Shown in pieces: positions 1 through 5,985 of a DNA stretch of 6,018 bases. Within the stretch, counting starts at the first letter, position 1; every line of letters starts with the position of its first letter. The notes below the pieces were generated by a model. It was not told where the DNA came from. It ran no database searches and saw only the letters and a list, made by a program, of their open reading frames with translations. This DNA comes from Actinomycetales bacterium (GTDB lineage: Bacteria; Actinomycetota; Actinomycetes; Actinomycetales; Beutenbergiaceae), in NCBI GenBank assembly GCA_016649925.1, contig JAENWO010000167.1:1-6018 (forward strand). The letters run 5' to 3'. Position numbers and translations under genes: made by a program.

Positions 1-819
1 GACTCCGGCGTCGGAGGTCTCACCGTGGCTCGCGCGGTGATCGACCAGCTGCCGAACGAGTCCGTTCTTTACATCGGCGACACCGCCAACGCCCCCTATG
101 GGCCCCTGCCGCTGGCGCGGGTCCGCGCGAACGCCCTCGCCGTCATGGACGACCTCGTCGACTCCGGCGTGAAGATGCTCGTCATCGCGTGCAACTCGGC
201 CTCCGCCGCCGTGCTGCGCGACGCCCGTGAGCGGTACACGCTGGGCAAGGGCGTCCCGGTGGTGGAGGTGATCCAGCCGGCCGTGCGGCGCGCCGTCACC
301 GCGACCCGGTCGGGCCGGGTCGGCGTTATCGGCACCCGCGCCACGATCGACTCACGCGCCTACGAGGACGCGTTCGCGGCGGCCCTGCACCTGCAGCTGA
401 CCACCGCGGCGGCGCCGCGGTTCGTGGAGTTCGTCGAGCGTGGTGTCACCTCGGGTCCGGAGCTGCTCGACGTGGCCCACGACTACCTCGCCCCGATCGT
501 CGAAGCCGACGTCGACACCCTCGTCCTCGGCTGCACGCACTACCCGCTGCTGACCGGCGTGATCCAGTACGTCGTCGGGGACGGCATCACCCTGGTCTCG
601 AGCGCGGAGGAGACCGCGAAGGACGTCTACCGCACACTCGTCGCCCACGACCTCTCCAGGGACTCCCCCGCCCGGCCGGCTCACCGCTTCCTCGCCACCG
701 GGGACCCCGCGGCGTTCACCGCCCTGGCCCGCCGTTTCCTTCCCCCGGAGGTCGGCGCCCACAGCGCCACCGAGATCACCGGGGAGATCCCGCGCGTCGT
801 GGTCGGTGAGGGCGCATGA
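1..819 (+). CDS. murI: Glutamate racemase, 5'-truncated by the window edge
   Basis: Cytoplasmic, cofactor-independent enzyme that interconverts L- and D-glutamate, supplying D-Glu for peptidoglycan. The reading frame is open from base 1 and begins with DSGVGGL, the N-terminal Asp/Ser motif of the family, so only about the first ten residues are missing; 272 residues are visible. The first catalytic cysteine lies in IACNSASA (codon 190-192) and the second in LGCTHYPLL (codon 532-534), with the conserved Thr-His after it. The segment FVEFVERGVTSG and the SSAEETA stretch near the C-terminus are typical of actinobacterial MurI. The GTG at 25 is internal and is not the true start. The stop overlaps the next gene's start (ATGA, 816-819), which suggests translational coupling. 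Identification rests on both cysteine motifs plus near full length. Very confident. Confidence 0.97.
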   Translation, partial: DSGVGGLTVARAVIDQLPNESVLYIGDTANAPYGPLPLARVRANALAVMDDLVDSGVKMLVIACNSASAAVLRDARERYTLGKGVPVVEVIQPAVRRAVTATRSGRVGVIGTRATIDSRAYEDAFAAALHLQLTTAAAPRFVEFVERGVTSGPELLDVAHDYLAPIVEADVDTLVLGCTHYPLLTGVIQYVVGDGITLVSSAEETAKDVYRTLVAHDLSRDSPARPAHRFLATGDPAAFTALARRFLPPEVGAHSATEITGEIPRVVVGEGA

Positions 820-1589
820 GGCTCACCGTCGTCGGGTCCTCCGGCTCCGTCTCCGGCCCGTCCTCGGCCGCCTCGTGCTACCTGCTCCAGGCGGACGAGG
901 CGGCCCGCACCTGGAGCGTGCTGCTCGATCTGGGCTCCGGGGCGTTCGGCCAGACCATGCGCTACGTCGACCCGCACGCACTCGATGCGGTCCTCGTCTC
1001 CCACCTGCACGCCGACCACATGGTCGACCTCGCAGCGCTGCACGTGTACCTGAAGTACGGACCCGGCGGGCCACACCCCGCCATCGCCGTCCACGGGCCG
1101 GGCGGCACGGCGCGCCGGCTGCAGGAGGTGTGCGGCGACTCCGACGAGCTGGACGGGCAGTTCCTCGTGCAGCCGTGGGTCCCCGGCGAGACCGTGCGGA
1201 TCGGTCCGCTGAGCATCGAGCCCTTCGAGGTGGTCCACCCCACGCCGGCCTACGCCATGCGGATCACCGGCCCGAGCGAGCGCGGCTCCGCCACCCGCGT
1301 GATCACCTACACCGGTGACACCGACACGTGCGTGGGCGTCGAGCGTGCGGCCGCCGGAGCTGACCTGCTGCTCAGCGAGGCCGCGTTCGAGGAGGGCCGG
1401 GACGGTATCCGGGGGATCCATCTCACCGGCCGCCGTGCCGGCGAGCTCGCCGACGGGGCACGCGCGAAGCGGCTCGTGCTCACGCACATCCCGCCGTGGA
1501 CGTCGCCCGGCACGGTCCGTGCGGAGGCGCTCACCGCGTACTCCGGTCCGATCGACGTGGCCGAGCCCGGAGCCTGCTGGGAGCTGTGA
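816..1589 (+). CDS. MBL-fold metallo-hydrolase, Rv1339-like (candidate cyclic-nucleotide phosphodiesterase)
   Basis: 257-residue single-domain metallo-beta-lactamase-fold protein with no signal peptide or membrane segment, hence cytoplasmic. Visible two-metal site: HLHADH (H63, H65, D67, H68), H141 in VVHPTPAY, D168 in YTGDTD, H202 in GIHLTG and H224 in LTHIPPW. This set and spacing fit the RNase Z / class II phosphodiesterase-like branch, not the glyoxalase or beta-lactamase branches. Position right after murI and in the same block as rph and rdgB matches M. tuberculosis Rv1339, which has been reported as an atypical cyclic-nucleotide phosphodiesterase; transfer of that activity here is inference. 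An RNA-processing nuclease role is an alternative, but the C-terminal LTHIPPW and short length do not resemble full RNase Z with its exosite arm. The start ATG overlaps the murI stop, with GGTGAG (805-810) as a plausible ribosome site 5 nt upstream. Fold certain, substrate uncertain. Confidence 0.9.
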   Translation: MRLTVVGSSGSVSGPSSAASCYLLQADEAARTWSVLLDLGSGAFGQTMRYVDPHALDAVLVSHLHADHMVDLAALHVYLKYGPGGPHPAIAVHGPGGTARRLQEVCGDSDELDGQFLVQPWVPGETVRIGPLSIEPFEVVHPTPAYAMRITGPSERGSATRVITYTGDTDTCVGVERAAAGADLLLSEAAFEEGRDGIRGIHLTGRRAGELADGARAKRLVLTHIPPWTSPGTVRAEALTAYSGPIDVAEPGACWEL

Positions 1590-1597
1590 CGTCCGTG

Positions 1598-1627
1598 GGC
1601 CGCGCGAGCTGAGACCGCTCGGCCGCC
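1598..1627 (+). terminator. Weak imperfect hairpin after the MBL gene
   Basis: CGAGC (1605-1609) pairs with GCTCG (1617-1621) around a 7-nt loop. The stem can be extended outward, with one bulge and one mismatch, to GGC/GCC at 1598-1600 and 1625-1627, giving about 10 base pairs. No uniform T-run follows, although the sequence after it is less G-rich. It sits between the MBL stop and the ppc promoter candidate, where a terminator would make sense, but hairpins of this quality occur by chance in such GC-rich DNA. Confidence 0.25.
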
Positions 1628-1643
1628 GTCGGGAAGTTCTCGT

Positions 1644-1656
1644 TATCCTTCGCACA
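1644..1656 (+). promoter_or_regulatory. Candidate -10 box for a leaderless ppc transcript
   Basis: TATCCT at 1644-1649 fits the actinobacterial TAnnnT -10 pattern. Six nucleotides separate it from the A of the ppc ATG, so transcription would be expected to begin at or next to that A. No purine-rich ribosome site lies 5-15 nt before the ATG. No convincing -35 hexamer is visible, which is common for this promoter class. Leaderless mRNAs are frequent in actinobacteria; the call here is inference from position and composition. Confidence 0.5.
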
Positions 1657-4355
1657 TGAATGACGTGCGGGAACCCTCGACGAACACGCCCGCGAACGGC
1701 ATCGCCTCCGGGTCTCGGACGGGCGCCCGTCTTGAGATGCCCGTCGAGCTGCGCCGTGACGTGCGCCTGCTGGGGGAGCTGCTCGGGATCGTGCTCACCG
1801 AGAGCGGTGGGCCCGAGCTGCTCGATGACGTCGAGCGCCTGCGCGAGCTCACCATCGCCGCCTACAGCGAGCCGGGCACGCAGGCGTTCGAGGACGCCGA
1901 GGCACTCGTCGAGACCTTCACCCTGGACCGCGCCGAGGAGGTGGCCCGGGCGTTCACCTGCTACTTCCACCTGGTCAACCTGGCTGAGGAGTTCCACCGG
2001 GTGCGCGTCCTGCGTGCGCGCGAGGCCGCGGACGACGGCGCCTCCCGCCCACCCGAGGACTCCCTCGCCACGGCGCTCGCTTTCCTCAGGGAGCAGGTCG
2101 GCGAGGAGGAGGCGAGCCGACGCGTCGCGGGGCTCGAGTTCCGCCCCGTGCTCACCGCGCACCCCACCGAGGCTCGCCGTCGGGCGGTGGCCGCCTGCAT
2201 CCGACGGATCAGCGAGCTCATCGCCGAGCGGGACGACCCACGGGCCGGCCGCAGCGTCCTGGAGGACAACCGCCGTCGGCTCCTCTCCGAGATCGACACC
2301 CTCTGGCGCACGTCCCCTCTGCGCACCGAAAAGCCCACACCGCTGGACGAGGTCCGCACCGCGATGGGGATCTTCGACGAGACGCTGTTCACGGTGCTGC
2401 CGCAGGTGTACCGCAAGCTCGACGACCTGGTGGGGGGCGACCCGGAGGCGCACCGCCCGCCGCGGGCCCCGGCGTTCGTGCGCCTGGGCAGCTGGATCGG
2501 TGCGGACCGGGACGGCAACCCGAACGTCACCGCCTCGATCACCCGCGCCGCCGCCGCCATCGCCTCGGAGCACGTGCTCATCGGTCTGGAGCGGGTCGCC
2601 CTCCGGATCGGCCGCTCGCTGACGCTGGACGCGCTCACCACCCCCGCCTCGCCCGCGCTGGACGTGCTGTGGAGCCGGCAGTGCCGACTCGCCACCGAGG
2701 TCACCGCGGACATCGCGAAGCGGTCCCCGGACGAGCCGCACCGCCGCGTCATGCTCACCGTTGCCGAGCGGATCGGGGCCACCCGCCGTCGCGACGCCGA
2801 CCTCGCGTACGCCTCGGCGGACGAGCTGCTCGCCGACCTGCGCGTGGTGCAGGAGTCGCTGGCCGCCGCCGGCGATGACCGCAAGGCGTACGGCGACGTG
2901 CAGCACCTCATCTGGCAGGTGGAGACGTTCGGCTTCCACCTGGCCGAGCTCGAGGTGCGCCAGCACTCCAAGGTCCACGTCCAGACGCTCGCCGAGATCG
3001 ACGGTGGGGGCCCGCTCGGCGAGACGTCCGAGGAGGTGTTGGAGGTCTTCCGTGCCATCGCCGGCATCCAGCGACGCCACGGTGAGCTGGCGGCCCGACG
3101 CTACATCGTCTCCTTCACCACCAGGGCCGAGGACATCGCGGCGGTGTACCGCCTTGCCGAGCATGCGCTCGGCTCGGCGCAGGACGCACCGGTGCTCGAC
3201 GTCATCCCCCTGTTCGAGACGTTCGCGGACCTGCAGGCCAGCACCGACGTCCTCGAGAACATGCTGGCCCTGCCGGAGGTCCGGGCCCGGCTGGAGGCTA
3301 CCGGCCGTCGCCTGGAGGTCATGCTCGGGTACTCCGACTCCTCCAAGGACGTCGGTCCCGTCGCGGCGACACTTGCCCTGTACGACGCCCAGAGCCGGAT
3401 CGCGGAGTGGGCGCAGCGCAGTGACGTCACGCTCACGCTGTTCCACGGGCGCGGCGGGGCACTAGGCCGTGGGGGCGGGCCGGCGAACCGGGCCGTGCTC
3501 GCCCAGCCGCCGGGGTCGGTGGACGGGCGCTTCAAGCTCACCGAGCAGGGGGAGGTCATCTTCGCCCGCTACGGCGACCCGGTGATCGCCGCACGTCACA
3601 TCGAGCAGGTGGCGGCGGCCACCCTGATGGTGTCGACGCCGGCGATCGAGGCTCGCAACTCCGGCGCTGCCCACGACTTCGCGGACGTCGCCGCGAAGCT
3701 GGACACGGTGTCGCGCGCCCGGTTCTTCGAGCTGGTGCACGCCGAGGGATTCCCCCAGTGGTTCGCCGAGGTCACCCCGCAGGAGGAGGTCGGTTGGCTG
3801 GCCCTCGGCTCCCGGCCGGCCCGCCGCGGGCTGAGCATGGAGTCGTTGGAGGACCTGCGCGCGATCCCGTGGGTGTTCGCGTGGACGCAGGCGCGGATCA
3901 ACCTCACCGGCTGGTTCGGACTGGGCTCGGCGCTGGCCGGGGTCGGTGACCTGGAGCTGCTGCGGGACGCCTACCGCCGGTGGCCGCTGTTCGCCACGAT
4001 GATCGACAACGTCGAGATGTCCCTGGCGAAGACGGACGGGCGGATCGCCCGGCGCTACCTCGACCTCGGAGACCGCGAGGACCTGGCAGCATTCGTGCTG
4101 GACGAGATGGCGCTCACTCGCACGTGGGTGGTCGACATCACGGGCCAGGAGCGGCTGCTCGCCGGGCACAGCGTGCTGGGCCGGGCGGTCCAGCTGCGCA
4201 GCCCGTACGTCGATGCCCTTTCCCTGATCCAGCTCCGGGCGCTGCGCTCGCTGCGTTCCACGGATGGGTCCGACGGGGCCACAGACGCCAAACGCCGCCG
4301 GGTGTTGCTGCTCTCCGTCAGCGGGGTCTCCGCCGGCCTGCAGAACACCGGCTGA
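1656..4355 (+). CDS. ppc: Phosphoenolpyruvate carboxylase
   Basis: Cytoplasmic anaplerotic enzyme: phosphoenolpyruvate + bicarbonate gives oxaloacetate + phosphate. At 899 residues it is full length for bacterial PEPC. Catalytic His169 lies in VLTAHPTEARRR; R435 is in LEVRQHS; K564 is in LGYSDSSKDVG; the mobile phosphoenolpyruvate loop FHGRGGALGRGGG (596-608) carries R599 and R605; and QPPGS (617-621) and LTEQGEVI (628-635) follow. The protein ends in QNTG like nearly all family members. Residues matching the E. coli aspartate-inhibitor site are present (R605, K792 in SLAKTDGR, R848 in LRSPYVD, N897), so allosteric inhibition by aspartate is likely. The plant-type N-terminal phosphorylation serine motif is absent. 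The start at 1656 is preferred because of the -10-like box upstream; M28 (1737) just before the conserved MPVELRRDVRLLG region is the alternative and also lacks a good ribosome site. No frameshift seen. Confidence 0.98.
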   Translation: MNDVREPSTNTPANGIASGSRTGARLEMPVELRRDVRLLGELLGIVLTESGGPELLDDVERLRELTIAAYSEPGTQAFEDAEALVETFTLDRAEEVARAFTCYFHLVNLAEEFHRVRVLRAREAADDGASRPPEDSLATALAFLREQVGEEEASRRVAGLEFRPVLTAHPTEARRRAVAACIRRISELIAERDDPRAGRSVLEDNRRRLLSEIDTLWRTSPLRTEKPTPLDEVRTAMGIFDETLFTVLPQVYRKLDDLVGGDPEAHRPPRAPAFVRLGSWIGADRDGNPNVTASITRAAAAIASEHVLIGLERVALRIGRSLTLDALTTPASPALDVLWSRQCRLATEVTADIAKRSPDEPHRRVMLTVAERIGATRRRDADLAYASADELLADLRVVQESLAAAGDDRKAYGDVQHLIWQVETFGFHLAELEVRQHSKVHVQTLAEIDGGGPLGETSEEVLEVFRAIAGIQRRHGELAARRYIVSFTTRAEDIAAVYRLAEHALGSAQDAPVLDVIPLFETFADLQASTDVLENMLALPEVRARLEATGRRLEVMLGYSDSSKDVGPVAATLALYDAQSRIAEWAQRSDVTLTLFHGRGGALGRGGGPANRAVLAQPPGSVDGRFKLTEQGEVIFARYGDPVIAARHIEQVAAATLMVSTPAIEARNSGAAHDFADVAAKLDTVSRARFFELVHAEGFPQWFAEVTPQEEVGWLALGSRPARRGLSMESLEDLRAIPWVFAWTQARINLTGWFGLGSALAGVGDLELLRDAYRRWPLFATMIDNVEMSLAKTDGRIARRYLDLGDREDLAAFVLDEMALTRTWVVDITGQERLLAGHSVLGRAVQLRSPYVDALSLIQLRALRSLRSTDGSDGATDAKRRRVLLLSVSGVSAGLQNTG

Positions 4356-4392
4356 ACCCGCCCTGCTCCCCGCTCCCCTGACCCTTGCCCGT

Positions 4393-4447
4393 CGAACGCG
4401 TACTTGCACGGCGCATCGACGCGATGAGCCGTGCAAGTACGCGTTCG
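4393..4447. repeat. Long perfect palindrome between ppc and rph
   Basis: A 20-nt left arm (4393-4412, starting CGAACGCGTACTTG) is exactly complementary to a right arm (4428-4447). Inside it a second 5-bp stem, CATCG (4414-4418) with CGATG (4422-4426), closes on a 3-nt loop after a single G/A mismatch, so the 55-nt element is nearly fully symmetric around position 4420. Each arm contains ACGCGT. No T-run follows. It lies 37 nt after the ppc stop and ends 34 nt before the rph start. It could end ppc transcription, act as a mobile REP-like palindrome, or bind a protein dimer. The structure is certain; the role is not known. Confidence 0.92.
4393..4447 (+). terminator. Possible T-less terminator of ppc
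   Basis: The same palindrome, as RNA, would form a very stable stem of 20 bp plus 5 bp directly downstream of ppc and before the rph promoter candidate. Actinobacterial terminators often lack a clear U-tract, so the missing T-run does not exclude this role. The near-perfect symmetry, including the loop, is more than termination needs, which is why a repeat-element origin is listed separately. Confidence 0.45.
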
Positions 4448-4467
4448 GCGACGCGGGCGAGGTGCCA

Positions 4468-4482
4468 TACGCTCGTGAACCA
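4468..4482 (+). promoter_or_regulatory. Candidate -10 box for a leaderless or near-leaderless rph transcript
   Basis: TACGCT at 4468-4473 fits TAnnnT and ends 8 nt before the rph ATG. The expected start of transcription falls within a few bases of the ATG. The closest purine-rich stretch, GAGGT at 4459-4463, is 18 nt from the ATG, too far for normal Shine-Dalgarno pairing. A poor -35 candidate (TTCGGC, 4444-4449, 18-bp spacer) overlaps the outer end of the palindrome's right arm. Confidence 0.45.
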
Positions 4483-5273
4483 TGACCGATGAGACGACAC
4501 GAGCCGACGGCCGCCGCCCCGACCAGCTCCGCCCCGTGCACTTCACTCGTGGCTGGTCCGACCACGCGGAGGGCTCGGTGCTGGTCGAGTTCGGCGGCAC
4601 ACGTGTGCTGTGCACGGCCTCTTTCACCGCGGGCGTGCCGCGCTGGCGCAAGGGTTCAGGTCAGGGCTGGGTCACCGCCGAGTACGCAATGCTGCCGCGC
4701 TCCACGAACACCCGCTCAGACCGAGAGTCCGTCAAGGGCCGCATCGGTGGCCGCACCCATGAGATCTCCCGTCTCATCGGCCGGTCGCTCCGCGCGGTCA
4801 TCGACGTCTCAGCCCTCGGCGAGAACACACTCGTGCTGGATTGCGACGTGCTCCAGGCCGACGGCGGCACCCGCACCGCCGCGATCACCGGCGCCTACGT
4901 GGCACTCGCCGATGCCGTGGCCTGGGGCCGCGCCAGCGGCGCCGTCCCGGCGAAGTCGACGGTCCTGACCGACTCCGTGGCCGCCGTCAGCGTCGGCATC
5001 ATCGACGGCGTCCCGATGCTCGACCTGCCTTACACCGAGGACGTGCGCGCCGAGACGGACATGAACGTGGTGGTCACCGGCTCCGGGTCCTTCGTGGAGG
5101 TGCAGGGCACTGCCGAGGGTGCGCCTTTCGACCGCGACGAGCTCAACGCCCTCCTCGACCTCGCCGTCGCCGGCGCGGCCCGGCTGGCCGACCTGCAACG
5201 TGCGGCGCTGGCCGTCGACGTGGCACGCGCCGCCGTCCCAGGTCCACTGGGCCGGTCTGCGCTGGGGGGCTGA
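4482..5273 (+). CDS. rph: Ribonuclease PH
   Basis: Phosphate-dependent 3'-5' exoribonuclease that trims tRNA precursors and other RNA 3' ends, releasing nucleoside diphosphates; normally a hexameric ring in the cytoplasm. The 263 residues match the usual 240-260. Motifs in order: RADGRRPDQLRP (7-18), GWVTAEYAMLPRST (62-75), GGRTHEISRLIGRSLRA (89-105) with the phosphate/oligomer arginines, DCDVLQADGGTRTA (120-133) including the phosphate-binding GGTRTA, and LPYTEDVRAETDMNVV (182-197) with the metal-binding D187 and D193, then EVQGTAEGAPF (206-216). All key residues are present, unlike the frameshifted rph of E. coli K-12. The start at 4482 gives the standard short N-terminal lead into RADGR. 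It is followed after 5 nt by rdgB, so the pair is very likely one transcript. Confidence 0.98.
   Translation: MTDETTRADGRRPDQLRPVHFTRGWSDHAEGSVLVEFGGTRVLCTASFTAGVPRWRKGSGQGWVTAEYAMLPRSTNTRSDRESVKGRIGGRTHEISRLIGRSLRAVIDVSALGENTLVLDCDVLQADGGTRTAAITGAYVALADAVAWGRASGAVPAKSTVLTDSVAAVSVGIIDGVPMLDLPYTEDVRAETDMNVVVTGSGSFVEVQGTAEGAPFDRDELNALLDLAVAGAARLADLQRAALAVDVARAAVPGPLGRSALGG
5264..5269 (+). promoter_or_regulatory. Likely ribosome binding site of rdgB
   Basis: A run of six G inside the last rph codons lies 9 nt before the ATG at 5279. It can pair with the CCUCC core of 16S rRNA using G-U wobble. It supports the ATG at 5279 as the start of rdgB within a reading frame that is open far upstream through rph. 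Confidence 0.4.
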
Positions 5274-5278
5274 CGCCG

Positions 5279-5893
5279 ATGACCGCGCGACTGGTGCTCG
5301 CGACCCACAACGCCCACAAGGTCGGCGAGCTGCGTGCGATCCTCGACGGTGTCGCTGGGTTGCGGGCCGAAGAGGTCGTGGGCGCAGGCGACGTCGGTGC
5401 GCCTGATGTCCTGGAGGACGGCGTGACGTTCGCTGAGAACGCCCTGCTCAAGGCACGGGCCATCGCCCGGCACACTCACCTGGCGGCCGTCGCGGACGAC
5501 TCGGGGCTCGCCGTCGACGTCCTGGGCGGTGCTCCGGGCATCTTCTCGGCGCGCTGGGCCGGCCGGCACGGCGACGACCGAGCGAATCTCGAGCTGCTCC
5601 TCGCCCAGCTCGTCGACGTCCGCGAGCAGCACCGCGGTGCGCAGTTCGTCTGTGCGGCCGCGCTCGTGACGCCCGACGGCGTCGAGCACGTCAAGCAGCG
5701 GGTGCTGCGCGGGACGCTGCTCACCGCCCCGCGCGGGGACGGCGGCTTCGGCTACGACCCGATCCTGCGGCCCGACGGCGAGACACGGACTTGCGCGGAG
5801 CTCACCCCCGCGGAGAAGAACGCGATCTCGCACCGCGGGCGGGCGTTACGAGCCTTGGCCCCGCACATCGCCGCCGTGCTCGCCCGCGACTGA
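5279..5893 (+). CDS. rdgB: XTP/dITP diphosphatase (RdgB/HAM1 family)
   Basis: House-cleaning nucleotide pyrophosphatase that hydrolyses dITP, ITP and XTP to monophosphates, keeping deaminated purines out of DNA and RNA. The 204 residues are normal for the family. Motifs: LATHNAHKVGEL (7-18) with the nucleotide-binding Lys14; FAENALLKA (51-59); ADDSGL (72-77) with catalytic D74; APGIFSARWAG (85-95); the GDGGFGYDPIL specificity loop (153-163); and EKNAISHRGRAL (179-190), which binds the base. The frame extends upstream to 4841, but that part is a shadow of rph; the family N-terminus begins exactly at MTARLVLATHN. Leu190 is coded by TTA, the only in-frame TTA I found in the window. The final codons (LARD and stop) form part of the first unit of the downstream tandem repeat. 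Placement after rph matches Rv1340-Rv1341. Confidence 0.97.
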   Translation: MTARLVLATHNAHKVGELRAILDGVAGLRAEEVVGAGDVGAPDVLEDGVTFAENALLKARAIARHTHLAAVADDSGLAVDVLGGAPGIFSARWAGRHGDDRANLELLLAQLVDVREQHRGAQFVCAAALVTPDGVEHVKQRVLRGTLLTAPRGDGGFGYDPILRPDGETRTCAELTPAEKNAISHRGRALRALAPHIAAVLARD

Positions 5894-5985
5894 GGTACGG
5901 GAGCGCTCGCCCGCGACTGAGGTACGGGAGCGCTCGCCCGCGACTGAGGTACGGGAGCGCTCGCCCGCGACTGAGGTACGGGAGC
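5878..5985. repeat. Four perfect 27-bp tandem repeats across the rdgB stop codon
   Basis: Four identical 27-bp units at 5878-5904, 5905-5931, 5932-5958 and 5959-5985, with two further matching bases after the last. Each unit starts GCTCGCCCGCGACTGAGG and ends CGGGAGC. Unit 1 contains the last 13 coding bases of rdgB plus the TGA. Because 27 is a multiple of three, every unit carries a TGA in the rdgB frame. Within a unit, GCT/AGC and CCCG/CGGG can form a 7-bp bulged stem, and each junction forms the 8-bp palindrome GAGCGCTC. No coding function is seen beyond the first TGA. Confidence 0.97.

Noticed and set aside
681..3446. 921-codon open frame on the - strand, antisense to murI, the MBL gene and ppc
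   Set aside because: It crosses three well-identified + strand genes, lies in a frame kept open by G/C-rich third positions, and its translation is low-complexity (rich in Arg, Gly, Val, Asp, His) with no known motif.
4393..4447. Insertion sequence end or MITE
   Set aside because: No transposase, no separate inverted termini flanking a body and no obvious target-site duplication; the element is one hairpin, so it is reported only as a palindrome.
4264..4485. Short + strand frame across the ppc-rph gap
   Set aside because: Overlaps the ppc C-terminus in another frame and reads through the palindrome; composition resembles a shadow frame.
3462..4565. 367-codon - strand open frame through the ppc 3' end, the palindrome and the rph start
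   Set aside because: Antisense to PEPC catalytic motifs and rich in Arg/Pro/Gly; no motif or start signal supports it.
4841..5278. Upstream extension of the rdgB frame, giving a 350-residue fusion-like protein
   Set aside because: The extension is Arg-rich shadow of rph; the RdgB family N-terminus begins at the ATG at 5279.
5878..5985. CRISPR array
   Set aside because: The 27-bp units are directly adjacent with no spacers between them, and no cas genes are present.
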